In this document: positions 35,600 through 47,263 of the stretch, piece by piece
Numbering within the stretch: the first letter of the stretch is position 1
Layout: every line of letters starts with the position of its first letter
Source: Adenophora triphylla var. japonica
Lineage: Eukaryota; Streptophyta; Magnoliopsida; Asterales; Campanulaceae
Length of the DNA stretch: 64,000 nt
Assembly: GCA_022495995.1 (NCBI GenBank)
Contig: JAFEMH010000738.1
Span: forward strand, 176,001 to 240,000
Direction: 5' to 3'
Notes under the pieces: model-generated
Database searches by the model: none
The model's input: the letters and a program-made list of their open reading frames with translations, nothing else
Told to the model about the DNA's origin: nothing
Translations under genes and position numbers: made by a program

Positions 35600-36700
35600 T
35601 CATTTTTTAAATTTCAGCTCTTAATTTCTCTTTTCAGTTTTAGCTTTTCAGTTTTGGACTCATGTTTTGGTGTAAATAATTGTGAATTATATTTCACAGT
35701 TATATAAATAACTGTGAAATAGAATTGGTTTATGGTATAACTGTATTGGTTTATATTATAATTCTATTTCACGTTAATGTTTTATAGGTTTTCAGAGTTG
35801 TTCATTCTTATGCATTGTTTGTGAATTAATTGTGATGTGTATTTCACAGTTATTTTGATTAAACAACTGATAAATTTTTAAACTATGATATGTATTTCAC
35901 AGTTATTTTGCTTAAACAACTGATAAATTTTTGAATTGTGGTGTGTATTTCACAGTTATTTTGGTTAGAGTTTGATGAAGAACTAATATTTCTCATGAAA
36001 CTTGGACAAAAGTTTTGGTGTGAATAAATGTGAATTCAATTTCACAGTTATTTAAATAACTGTGAAATAGAATTTGTTTATTTTATAATTGTTTTGTTTT
36101 ATGTTATAAACTGAGAATTCTATTTCACATTAATGTTTATAGGTTTTCACATTTGTTAATGATTAGAGTTTGTTTATATTATAACTGTGTTGTAGATTTC
36201 TCAGTTATTTATGTCATTCTTTTAGAACAACTGTAGGGCAGTTGTTGGTGTTTTTATTAACTGGAAAAAAATGAATAGAGAGAAAGAGGGAGGGAGAATG
36301 CATAGGGAGTGCGAATCAACGTATCCTAACCTGGACTTGTAATTTTCAATCAGCCAAGCGGGCGATCGCGCCGAGTTACTGTACAAAGGGCGCGATCGCG
36401 CTCTCCCTTTGGGGGGATCGCGCAGTAACCCGGTATGGGCCTGATCAGTGGCAGTTTGTGAAGTGTTAGAAAACCCTGCAGGTTCAATAATAGGCGTTAT
36501 AAATAAGCCGTATTATCTATCAGTTTTTTTGAGGTTGTAATTTCTAGTGTGATAAAGATCAATAATTATAAGCGTTTCAATGATTTCTTGTATTTCTGTT
36601 TTCTCTGTATATAGGGTTTGCAGAGCTGTGAACTATTTTGATTAAGAAGTTTATGCATTATATTAGAGATGTATTTGATAATTTTCAGTTGATAATAATA
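35600..36700 (+). mobile_element. probable solo LTR with GATCGC words
   Basis: GGCGATCGCGCC, GGGCGCGATCGCGCTC and GGATCGCGC lie at 36361-36425, 70-140 bp upstream of TTATAAATAAG (36497-36507), followed by a leader-like stretch. This mirrors the U3 layout of the defined LTRs. No coding interior accompanies it. I could not fix its ends or a target duplication. Confidence 0.4.
35640..36240. repeat. degenerate ~350-bp tandem duplication with palindromes
   Basis: TTTTGGTGTAAATAATTGTG (35668) and TTTTGGTGTGAATAAATGTG (36015) start two similar units. Each contains TTTCACAGTTAT...ATAACTGTGAAA, an inverted repeat around AT-rich sequence. Confidence 0.65.
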
Positions 36701-36754
36701 TTATTACCTTATTTTCGTGGATGTAGCCAACGTTGCTTCTACATAGATATGTTA

Positions 36755-37190
36755 TAACATCTTGTTATATTTTGTATCTCATTTTCCATTGGCTGAAACA
36801 TTGTTTTAAGATTTTCTAAATTTTGCACCATACATTGAATATACTCCCTCCGTCCCACCAAAACGGATACCAAATTTCTGGGCACGCGGATTAAGGAAAA
36901 GTAAGAGAGAAAAAGTGAAAGAAAATGTTGTGAGTATGAAGAATTAAATAGGAGAGAGAATGAGTGTGAGGAATAGTTAGGAAAGAGAATGTTGTGAGTG
37001 TAAAAGTGAAATAGGAGAGAGAATGAGTGGGGTAAATAGTGAAAATTCCCTTGCCATTTTGGGAAGTATCAGTTTTGGTGGGACGGACCAAAAAGGAAAT
37101 AAATATCAGTTTTGGTGGGACGGAGGAGGGAGTATTTAGTTAGAAAAAGACGTGTCATGAGTCACGAGTCAATAACAGTTGTGGTCTGTT
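36755..37190 (-). promoter_or_regulatory. orphan LHCB promoter, split by a Stowaway
   Basis: CATTTTCCATTGGCTGAAAC (36779) and AAGATTTTCTAAATTTTGCA (36809) align with the CCAAT and CCA1-type region at 4691-4740. After the Stowaway, GTGTCATGAGTCACGAGTCAATAAC (37152) aligns with the distal part at 20530-20560. No LHCB coding sequence remains beside it. Confidence 0.6.
36844..37132. mobile_element. Stowaway MITE (289 bp)
   Basis: TA-flanked element with terminal inverted repeats CTCCCTCCGTCCCACCAAAA and its complement at 37110-37132 (one or two differences). A partial internal second end (TTTTGGTGGGACGGACC) lies at 37073-37089. Confidence 0.85.
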
Positions 37191-37522
37191 TCATCAATTG
37201 AATTTGGTTCACTCATAATAGCCTTTGTATTCATGGGTTTAATATATTTTCATATAATGACAAGGATTAATTCCTTTCTACCCCTCTAGCCCAGATTTTA
37301 TCCCATAAAAACTTAACCCAGATTCAAAATTTCAAATTCATTGAGAAGCCCAGATCAAAATACCGTGTAAATCCAAAACTCATTTGACCTGGTCAAATAT
37401 GATTTCTAAATACCAATTTTCCCTCATTTACCCAACGTACTCTCTCCCTCTCTCGCCAATCTCAGTCCGACGTCCATTCTTCTCCGGCACCGGAGGCCTT
37501 ACACCCCAAGACCGTCCCGCAG

Positions 37523-38060
37523 ATGTCCGTCTACGGCGATGAACCACCGCAACAATACATAATCAAGAACAACACTTTTGGTGATTTTGATTCTTCCCCT
37601 CCACTTGCTCCAATCCCAATCATTGATCTCACCCACTTCTCATCTTCTTCACTGCATTCATCCAAACAACAAGTAACTGAAGAACTAGCCAAACTAAAAT
37701 CAGCTCTCACCTCATGGGGTTGCTTTCAGGTAATTAATTTCCCATTTCAGATATTTACTATTTAATGTTCATTTTTTATGAAATCTTACTTTTTTGGGGG
37801 GAAATTGGAAATGGGTTTTGAATCACAGGCCATAAATCATGGGATTTCAAATTCAGATCTTGATAAGGTGAGAAATCACTAAACAGTTCTTTGCACTTCC
37901 ATTAGAAGAGAAAAGAATATACTCCAAGCAAGCTGGTTCTGTAGAAGGGTATGGAGGTGACTCGTTGTTTCAGAAGAACAAGTTCTTGATTGGTGTGGCT
38001 TAGGGTTCTACCCGAAGATCAAAGAAAACTCCATCTTTGGCCAAAAACCCCAATTGATTT
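37523..38060 (+). pseudogene. 2-oxoglutarate/Fe(II) dioxygenase (SRG1-like), first exons, broken
   Basis: Exon 1 (37523-37729) encodes PIPIIDLTHF and ALTSWGCFQ, the N-terminal domain of plant 2OG-dependent dioxygenases. The GT..AG intron is 37730-37828. Exon 2 begins AINHGI and, with frameshifts near 37880 and 37975, reads FFALPLEEKR, SVEGYGGDSLF and HLWPKTPIDF. It is then cut at 38082 by the Tat-type LTR. The catalytic HxD...H domain is absent from the window. Such enzymes act in hormone and specialised metabolism, but the substrate cannot be told. Confidence 0.85.
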
Positions 38061-39508
38061 TACGTACATATTTTCACATTTCTGTGATGATGTGTCGCCA
38101 TTTTCGCGGGAAGAAATTCGATTTTTTCGCGTTTCTTTGAAAAAAAACCAAATAAAACCCGGGAAAAAGAACGGAGTCGCCACGCCATTTTTGTTTTAAG
38201 GGCCAAAACTTTAAAAAAAGCCCGAGATCAGAAATTTGGGTTCGGAGGTCATGTTACACGCCGGGAAGGACGTTAGTGTGCACCCGGAATGCCTCGTAAA
38301 ACGAGTCTTCCAAGCTGAAAATCATTTGTGTGTGTGTGTGTGTGTTTTGGCCAAAATAAGTTGAAACTCAGAAAAGTAAAAATTGGGATATCTTTTTAAG
38401 ACTTTAAACTGATCCCATGATTTTTCGGAAGATTTTTGGATTGAGATTTGGTACTCAAAAGACCTTTTGAAGTTGAGAACCACTTCTGCCAGAATGAAAA
38501 AGGCTGTGGACCTTTCATTTTGAAATGGATTCAAGGGTCTTAAAACTTCATAATCTGGATAAACTCAGAGAATGAAAGTTGTTCCAGACACCTTGAATAA
38601 GATTTGTACGAAGGAATTTTCCATTTTGGAGAATATTTGAGGGGTCAAAACCTTCTGGAAACCTCAGATATGAGATCTGGATTCCCAGAAGCTGATGAAC
38701 TAGCCTCTGAAAGAAAATTTAAAAAGAGGAGTTTTACTAACCCAAAAAATAAAGTAAAAATATGTATGGAAATATCTGGATGTTGGCTACAAAAAGTGTT
38801 TTATAGTCAACACCAAATTCTACATTTATCTGTGTCCAAAAAATTAGACCATGGACTGAGGTCTGAGGAAATTGCTACTGGACAGCAACTTCTCAAGAAA
38901 GAAAATATGATTTTAAAGGGGGGTTTTGCATCCATGCTTGTCCCCATTTCCCTAGGTTTTTGTTAGTGATCACTTGACATTTTAGTGGTGAATCAACTAT
39001 ACCAAACCATCCTTGGGGTACATTAGGACTAAGCATTTCATTTGCTTGGGAAGGGGATTTTTATCCTTTGAAAATGAGATTTGATGCTTGAAAATGGTTT
39101 TTAGGGTTTTGAAAATGAGTTTTCTTTGCAAGAAAGTAAGAGAACTTAAAAATAATTTTGATCTTTGTAGAAGATCATCCATGGAGATGGTCTTCCATGG
39201 TGATCTTCTTAGATCTAAAGCAAGAAGATGAAAGAACTACATTTTGTAGTTTGCAAATGCATGCATGGTTGGAGTTTAGGGTAAGGAGAAGGAGGGTTTA
39301 CCAATCTTCCTTGTGTTCTTGAGTTTTTGGCTTGAGTGTATGAGTGTTTAAGGCTTAAATATGAGAGTGAGTGGATGAGTGTGAGTTGGGAAAGATTGGA
39401 GAGAAAATGGTGACAATTCTTGAAGAATTCTCACTGTTTTCTCTCTATATTTCGCCAGAGGTTCGGTGCAATTGGTGTTGTTGCTTCTTATTTTTGTGAC
39501 TGGAGGGC

Positions 39509-39551
39509 TCAATTTATAGCCCTCCTGAAAATGCAAACATGTCCGCGCGGA
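39509..39551 (-). promoter_or_regulatory. LTR core promoter with TCCGCGCGGA palindrome
   Basis: The minus strand reads TCCGCGCGGA (39542-39551) then, about 20 bp on, GGGCTATAAATTGAG. The identical arrangement is at 57411-57453 in the 5' LTR. Confidence 0.6.
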
Positions 39552-40195
39552 TGGATCCAGTCGCGTGCACTGTTCATTAATTGCTGCTTCAGGCTTTGGA
39601 CAAGAGGAATATTTCTTTTGAAAATTCAAATTAAACGGCTTTATGTTTCCACCATTTCTATTTTTGGTTTTCTTCCTTTGTTTTGCTTTTTAAGATTCTT
39701 TTTGAGGTTTAACCTTAAATAACAATGCCCATTTTACCCTCATTTTGTTAGAAATGTTAGGATTGTTAGGAATTGTTAGAAATGTTATAACTTTCGTTAA
39801 TTTTCTAACGAAAATTCTAACAAGCTCAAATTGGAGCACTTACAGTAGCCCCTCGGCGACGGCGCTTTCGAAGGAAGCGGGGTCGTCGATAAGAGTAAGG
39901 CTCCATATTTGGCGGGATGATCGAGTGATCGGGTGGCTGAACCTAGCGATAGGCTACCTACGTATCCCGAATGGGAATCAAGCGGCCGTAGTTCGGGTCT
40001 TTGACCCCGGAGATGATGGCGTTTAGGTGCCTCGAACTCCGATGAGCGAGTTCTGCGATCGATTCTTTGGAAAGAAACTCTGCTGGGGATAAGAGATGAC
40101 CATTTTCGGTCTGATGGCTATCCGCTCTGCTGGGGATAGGAATGACCATTTTCGGTCTGATGGCTATCCGCTCTGCTGGGGATGATTGTGATTTA

Positions 40196-40460
40196 TCGTT
40201 TTCCTAGTGATAGCGTCTTAGGTGCCTCAAACCTTGGAGATGGCGTTTTAGGTGCCTCGAACCTTGGAGATGGCGTTTTAGGTGCCTCGAACCTTGGAGA
40301 TGGCGCTTTAGGTGCCTCGGACCTTGGAGATGGCGCTTTAGGTGCCTCGAACCTTGATGATGATGGCTTTTTAGGTGCCTCGGACCTTGGAGATGGCGTT
40401 TTAGGTGCCTCGAACCTTGATGATGATGGCTTTTTAGGTGCCTCGGACCTTAATTTGAAA
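40196..40460. repeat. 30-bp minisatellite in LTR, eight units
   Basis: The unit is TTAGGTGCCTCGAACCTTGG plus AGATGGCGTT, with two 33-bp variants (TTGATGATGATGG). The 10-codon periodic ORF across it (GVLGASNLGD) is a by-product. The same eight-unit array is at 58103-58370. Confidence 0.92.
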
Positions 40461-40599
40461 TGGCCTTTCGGTGGACTTCGTCTGCTGCCGAAGGAGAGGG
40501 TGACCGTTTTGGTCGAGGGGCTGGACCTAATGATAGGCTACCTACGTATCCCTAGTGGGAATCAAGCCCTTTCGTAGTTCGAGTTCTTCTCGAGATTTC

Positions 40600-41590
40600 G
40601 TTGGCTTTTGGGATTCCGTTAACTTTGCTGGGGATTTTGTTAGCCTTTGCTGGGGAAAAAATTGGACGTATTCGTCTGGGAAATCGGTCTTACGTTTGAC
40701 TGCCGGGGAAGATTTTGATGAAAGATACGGGATCTCGTTATCTTTCTCGGGAAGATCGGTCTTACGTTTGACTGCCGTAGATTGATTTTTGATGAAAGAT
40801 ACGGGATCTCGTTATCTTTCTCGGGAAGATCGGTCTTACGTTTGACTGCCGGAGGATTTTGATGAAAGATACGGGATCTCGTTATCTTTCTCAGGGAGAT
40901 CGGTCTTACGTTTGACTGCCGGAGATTGATTTTTGATGAAAGATACGGGATCTCGTTATCTTTCTCAGGGAGATCGGTCTTACGTTTGACTGCCGGGGGA
41001 TGATTTTGATGAAAGATACGGGATCTCGTTATCTTTCTCGGGAAGATCGGTCTTACGTTTGACTGCCGGGAAGGATTTTGATGAAAGATACGGGATCCGT
41101 TATCTTTCTCGGGGAGATCGGTCTTACGTTTTACTGCCGGAGATTGATTTTTGATGAAAGATACGGGATCTCGTTATCTTTCTCAGGGAGATCGGTCTTA
41201 CGTTTGACTGCCGGAGATTGATTTTTGATGAAAGATACGGGATCTCGTTATCTTTCTCAGGGAGATCGGTCTTACGTTTGACTGCCGGGGAAGATTTTGA
41301 TGAAAGATACGGGATCTCGTTATCTTTCTCGGGGAGATCGGTCTTACGTTTGACTGCCGGAGATTGATTTTTGATGAAAGATACGGGATCCGTTATCTTT
41401 CTCGGGGCACTCGGTCTTACGTTTTACTGCCGGGAAGGATTTTGATGAAAGATACGGGATCCGTTATCTTTCTCGGGGAGATCGGTCTTACGTTTTACTG
41501 CCGGGAATGATTTTGATGAAAGATACGGGATCCGTTATCTTTCTCGGGGCACTCGGTCTTACGTTTTACTGCCGGGAATGATTTCCTTGA
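40600..41590. repeat. ~73-bp minisatellite in LTR, about 12 units
   Basis: Each unit contains GATGAAAGATACGGGAT, CGTTATCTTTCTCGGG and GATCGGTCTTACGTTTGACT. Subtypes differ in the spacer (GGAGATTGATTTTTGATG or GGAAGGATTTTGATG), showing higher-order amplification. It is absent from the truncated right LTR. Confidence 0.9.
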
Positions 41591-41881
41591 CAAGGGGCTG
41601 ACTTTGGTTAACTTTGGTTAACTCTGTCAAGTTGGGGACTGAATTGCAGAGTCCTGGAATTTTAAGGGGCAAAAGGGTCATTTTGACCCTTACAATCCTG
41701 TCCGCGCGGAGAGGACTTGAAAGTCAGGGGTATTAATGAGGGCCAACGCCCTTCTCCTTCCCCATTCAGTTTTTTACAGAATTTCTGCAATTACGAGAGA
41801 GAGAAGGAGAGAGCCGAGGACTTCACCATTTTTGGCCAAAAAAGCTTCGAAAATCCTTCGTTTTCTTTGATTTTTCGAGCA

Positions 41882-44766
41882 ATGGAACACGGGGAAGGCG
41901 CTTTTCAAGGCCAAGGACGTGGCCCGATAGCGGAGAGACGATTGGAGCTCGTCCGGATGAGGAGGCACTATACTCTTTCGCAATCGATTGCGGAGGAGCC
42001 CTACCCCGATGCTTGGCAACATTGGGCTTCGGATTCGAATCTCCAAACGGTATACTTTGAAACCCTTTGATCCCTTTGTCGATTTTTGCTTGAAATTTGA
42101 ATTTTGGGTGATTTTTCGTTTTTTTTTTTTTTAAATTATGCAATGTTCATTGTCTTGGATTTGATTTTGATGCTATGCATGTTGCAATGAATTTGTTGGT
42201 GTCCCGAATATGCATTTTGCCTGGGAAAAGAATTGGCATTTTTGCCACACATTTTTTTGTATCCGAAAATTGCATGTGAAAATTCGAAAATTGTGATGAT
42301 GATTTTTTTTTTTTTTTGAAATTGAATATTGATATTGATGAATGATGCAATGCATGCATTTTGTTTGGAAAGAATGGGCATTTTGCCAATATGAGATGTA
42401 TGTATGTTTAGGATTTTTTTTTTGAAAAGTGGGACGGATTTTTCCTCCCGTTGCATGTAAGATGGATGATATGCATGTATGCATTTTTTTTTGAAAATGG
42501 GACGGAGTTTTATTTCCGTCGACTTCTTGTAGGATATGCATGTATGCATTTTTTTTTATTGAAAATTGTTGAATGGGATTTGCTGAAAACTGTCTTTTCT
42601 GTGAGAAAAATGGGGCTATGTCTATTGCATGCCGTTATTCTGCCAAAAATTTTTTTTTTTTTTTTAATGCATGTGTATGCTTCTTTTTTTTTTTTGTGCA
42701 AATGCAAATGCAATTTTTTTTTGACATTTTCTCTCTCTTTTCTTTTTTTTTTTGCAGGGCGGAAACCGTTTTGTGACGGAGCAGCTGAACAAAATGAAGA
42801 CTCGAGGATCAGTGGAGTCCGTGGTTGACTTGTGGGACCGGCTTCCGAATGCGGGCCGAGGAGCTTTGCCGAGTCCGAGACAGATTGTTGTTGAGACCGG
42901 GCTTTGGGAGTTTGTTGAGTGCTTGAGGGGACTGGTCAAGTTCCCTAAGAGCAAGGGCCTGATGTTCGCTTTAGCGCGGCACTGGTGGGATGCGACCCAC
43001 ACGTTTCACTTCTTCTGGGGCGAGGCTACGGTTACGCCTTCCGACTATGCTGCGATCACGGGTTTGTCCTTTAATGGACGCAGCATTGAGTGGCGGGACG
43101 GCTATAGCGATGCTGATCTGTGTGCTCTTCGGGATTTTCCCCTATTCCCAAAAAGGGGATGGGGATGGAGTATGCGGTGGTCTACGGGAAGATCGTGGAG
43201 ACCATTGTGAGTTACGAGGCCGGGGGAGGAGAGGATAGGCGTCGATCGATTGCCGTGGCCTTCTTGTGGTTTGCTTTTTCGAGCACCCTCTTTGGGCATG
43301 CTGAGGGGACGGCAGTCTTTGCCTTGCTGAGGTCCTTGGAGGACATGGAGATGGCCGGAGATGTCTCGTGGGGAGAGGCCGGGCTGGCAGAGCTTTACTT
43401 TGCTCTCGATAGGTACAATCGGAAGGCTGTGAGCTCCTTGTACTGCTTTGAGTTTGCCCCCGGAGGTATAAGCTCTCTTTTGCTTTCCCCTTTTTTTTTT
43501 TTTGAGCACACACTTTTCTTTTGCACTTGATTGATTGGATTTTTACCTTTCGCAGGTATGGGCGTTGGAGTTTTTCCACGTCACGATGTGGCGACTGTGG
43601 CGGAGTACGTCGGGCGTATCCGGCCATGCGCTCCTGGTCTAAGCATGCCCGAGAGAAGATAAGCTCCAGGGGGCGTACGACTCTCGAGTACGCGGATTGC
43701 CTTCCTTTGACGGAGGCCGAGACAGATGAGGGGATGATATTCTTCCCACAGGATCGCTTCGAGGTGGCGCAGCTCGAAGGGCGCCGAGATTTGGGGTGTG
43801 CGGCGGAGGATTACGAGAGGTCTCGACTGCGATGCCTATTATCACGGGAGAGAGGGTGACGCGCCGAATGGCGTGAACTCGCCTTTGAGGACACCGGTGG
43901 AGCCTCCCGCCGATATGATGCACCCGAGTGACAGATCTCGTGACTCGGGATGACTACCGAGCCGGCCAAGACTTCTCGGCATTTGTGGCGGCCGAGCCGT
44001 ACCCGTATTTGTCTTGAGGAGGCCGAGGATGCCTCGGGTTACGGATAGAGAGGGCTTGGGATCCCGCGGTATCCTCGGACGGATTTTTCATATATCCGGG
44101 ATGGGGTCCGATTGAGGGTGCGAGATCCCTCGGCTGAGCGGCTTCCACGAGCTTTCCGGCCTCGTCCGGGTATGAAGGTATGGCTTCACCTCCCCCTTCT
44201 TTTTTTTTTGTCCTTTCTTTTCTTCTTCCCCGTCATCATTTTTTTTTTTTTTTTGTTTCGACGCTTTTGCTTTTGTGCGGTTTTCGGAGGTGGTCGTCGA
44301 GAAGCCGACGAAGCAAGTGATCGGAGCTAAGAGATTCATCGGGAGGATGGTCGCCATGCGGGGCTCCTCGAGCTAGAGCGAGGCGACCACGGCCGGCGCC
44401 CGTCGCGGAGGCTTCCCTATTCGTTCGTAGACCTCTTCCAGAGACTCCTCTCGTCTCCTCTCATTGATCCCCGCGCGGTGCCGCCTTCGGATCACGTCAT
44501 TCTCGGGATCCACACGGGAAGGGACACGTTTGGCGGCATGGTGGGTCGTCTTCGTGCGTCCGTAAGTCCGACGCCTTCACCTTCGGATACGATTTTTTTC
44601 GCGAGATCTCGGCTTGCCCTATCGAGCGTGCCGGTTGGTCCCGACGAGCCTCTTTCGGGAGACGAGGACGATTGAGCCCGAGATTTTCGTGGCTCCCGAG
44701 GAGGCGGGCCCGAGTCGCAAGAGGACCGAAGGGCGAGACATCGGGCGCCGTAGACTCCGATTGATT
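41882..44766 (+). pseudogene. plant mobile domain (PMD)-like gene, antisense in Tat element
   Basis: Exon 1 (41882-42049) ends at GT. The T-rich intron ends TTTGCAG at 42757. Exon 2 continues in phase with VVDLWDRLPNAGRG, RQIVVETGLWEFVECL, ALARHWWDATHTFHFFWGE and TPSDYAAITGLSFNG, the start of the aminotransferase-like PMD. After a shift near 43130 come YAVVYGKIVETIVSY and DVSWGEAGLAELYFALDRY. A second intron lies at about 43467-43556. Further exons to 44766 end in an acidic/basic tail but carry frameshifts. PMD proteins occur both in transposons and in host silencing factors of the MAIN family. Confidence 0.7.
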
Positions 44767-45334
44767 TTTTTTTTTTTTTGAGATTTGAGATTGAGATTGG
44801 AGACTCGGGATTAGGACTTGTACGACTTATGCACACATTTTTTTTTTGCTCTTTTCTTCTTCTTTTTTTTTTTTTTTTTTTGATGTAATAATTTAGGATT
44901 TTATTGATGCCTACTTTTTTTTTATTTGATTTTTATTTTTTTTTTTTGCATACTCTTCTTTTTTTTGTACATTCCCTTTTTGGAGTGTAATAATTTAGGA
45001 TTTTGTTTTTTTTTATGAATGCAATGCAGTATGAATGCAATGTTGCATGAGCCCCTTTTTTTTTGGCAAGGGTGTTAGTGTTTGGTATATGGACTGGTTT
45101 GGGGAGGTTTTTGCACGGGTTTCGAGCAACCGGACGAAATATTCCTCTTTTGGTGTAGCAATTAGACATTGCGGCATTTTTACGATAAATGACAATCATG
45201 TCCGCGCGGATGGGGTTTGCATCGACATTGTCCTTTAATTTTGCTTCGAATCTGGTCTCACTTTATTTCAAATTCAAATATCCTCTTCAACCTCCAGTCA
45301 AACAGCCATTTTCAGGGAGAAAGAGAGAAAAACC
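44767..45334. other. T-rich spacer between the antisense genes
   Basis: Long T runs and duplicated GTAATAATTTAGGATTTT (44885, 44986). TCCGCGCGGA is at 45201-45210, followed by the leader of the next gene. No other feature seen. Confidence 0.6.
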
Positions 45335-46876
45335 ATGGAAAACCTTAGAAAAGCTCCATCAAAATTGTCCCAAGAATCCCAAATGTCATTCTTCAACAAG
45401 TTCAAGGATTGGTCCCGGGAGATTATGCATGAGAGGAGGTCCTTCTTTGAAGAAAGGTACAAGGTGAAGTGCTTATGGTCTCTCAAGGAATTGATTCCGG
45501 ATTACAGTCTTTTGAGGGCTTCTTCCTCATTTTGGGATACTAGGAAGCATGTCTTTTGCCTTTCCTTCAACGAGATTGTTCCGACTGTCGAAGAATTTCG
45601 GGCCTTGCTTGGAGGTCCAGAGGTGGGAGAGATAGCGGTTCCTTTGCCCGGAGGGGCTTCTTTTGTTGGACAGTTGTGCGTCCACCTTCATCTTTCCCCG
45701 GAGGAAGCGCAAGGTATGATCCGTGGTCCCGATCATTTTGATATTTCCGGCCTTCCCGATAGGTTTAGGGGCCTAGGCTTGGTGGATGATGCCTATTGGG
45801 ATGCCTTTGCACTTTGTATGTTTGGCACCTGTTCATGGTCTATTTCTTTGGGATTTGCCATCGGTCTTTGCTAGATGTCGTCGTTCACCGTCGCACAGGC
45901 GTAGATGTCGTTCCTTTGATTACGGGGGAGACTTTTCATGCTCTTGATAGGTGGCTACCGGAAGACGGTATATGCACGGGCGGCCGTTCCTGCTTGACCA
46001 CTGGTGGGCGATGGAGCGTTTGGGGATTCTTCGGGAAACTCAGGGCATGATCAAGCCTTGGACATTTGCCGGGAGGGGGTTGCGTGGATTTTGATGATCG
46101 TGGCTCATGGGAGCGTTGGATGGCTGGTCTCCGGACGTAAGACATCGAGATGGTCGGTGCACTTCGTTGGCGGGTGGAGACTCGCATGAGTGCTTGAGAG
46201 GATGGGTCTCATGTGGTCATGCTTCCGGGCTTTCTCGATCCAGCTTCTATATTCCGGCTTTAGTTAAGAGACAGTTTGGCTGGAGCAGTTCCTTTGGGGG
46301 ACTTTGATGATATAGCCGCCGGGGTGGTGGCTCCTAACCTATGGATGATCCCTCGAGTGTTTCCATTTCTTTCCCGAGCATGGAGGTATGATGCCTTTCC
46401 TCCTCGGGTTATTCTCGGGCGTCAAGACCGGTGTTCTTGACCACTTGGTACATTGGTATGAGAGGCATGCAGGAGAGACTCGGGTGGCTATTTTGAGACG
46501 GCGTGAGGCCGTTGTGGGTGCGGAGGACATTGTTTACGAGAGGAGGAGGGCGGCGAGGGCCAGCCCTCGTGATAGGAGCGGAGACGCGCGGCCAGGCTAT
46601 GAGGCTTACGTCGAGACGGGGAGAGGAGGGCTCTATGCTTTACCGGCTAGGCTACGGGAGATGAGAGATGTGGCCAGGGCTACTAAGGCCACTGACGGAG
46701 GCCTGGTTTGATAGATCCTGTCCCTATACGAGCTTGGTAGGAGAAACAGCACGACATTTTTCTGTTCGGAAAAAGAAGACTCGAAGGGGAAGAAGAGGGG
46801 AGAGGCCGATGCGAGTGGCTTGGGTGACTGCGAGGTTTAAGTATCCCTTTCTTGTCATGGCGAACACATTAATTTG
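45335..46876 (+). pseudogene. DUF7745-like (transposon-associated) gene, antisense in Tat element
   Basis: The ATG has a good context (AACCATGG). The first 170 codons are open: SLKELIPDYSLLRASSSFWD, HVFCLSFNEIVPTVEEFRALLGG and PDRFRGLGLVDDAYWDAFAL. The LxPTxEEYxxLL-type motif is typical of the DUF7745 family found beside plant retroelements. Shifts near 45830, 46060 and 46390 scatter the rest, which still shows VDVVPLITGETFHALDRW and a C-terminal R/E-rich part. It is divided from the PMD gene by a T-rich spacer. Function is unknown. Confidence 0.6.
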
Positions 46877-47176
46877 ATTATGTATCTTAGTTTTCTTTTA
46901 GCGAGGTTGCCGGTTGTAGGAATGAATCGGGCTTAGACTCATCAAAGAGCTTTTAACTTGTAATGAATATTTGAATTGCTTTAGAGTTTTTGAGACGCTT
47001 TCGTGGTCGATCAATTGTATTGATGTCAAAGTATGACTTTTATTTGTGTTTTAGGCAGCCGTTTTTGCCCTACGTTCCCCTCATTTTGAGGAGCTCGGGT
47101 CTTCGTAGTTCAACACGATTTTTGTTGTTTTTTTTTTTTGTTTTTGTTTTTTGCTTTTTTTGTTTTTTTTTTTTTT

Positions 47177-47208
<32 letters not shown>

Positions 47209-47261
47209 GTGCAACCTGTTTTTTACCTAGGCCGCCCTTCTTGGGTTTCAACCTAGTTGGG
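46877..47261. other. T-rich spacer, no gene
   Basis: Homopolymer T tracts at 47130-47210 and 47281-47310. The ORFs over them are poly-Phe artefacts. Confidence 0.7.
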
Positions 47262-47263
47262 TA

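Larger units (their letters stand above)
38083..41745 (-). repeat. 3' LTR of Tat-type element
   Basis: Homology to the 5' LTR covers 38083-40530. The remainder (to a likely TG start at 41745, next to the purine-rich minus-strand tract GGGGAAGGAGAAGGG at 41748-41762) is U3 lost from the other copy. It contains (GT)n, GACTCGTTTTACGAGGC on the minus strand (38295-38312), a TATA (39509-39522), TCCGCGCGGA (39542-39551) and two minisatellites. The small ORFs are shadows. Confidence 0.75.

Noticed and set aside
40182..40577. 131-aa ORF with GASNLGD repeats as a structural repeat protein
   Set aside because: It is the 30-bp LTR minisatellite in one frame, repeated at 58089. No gene context.
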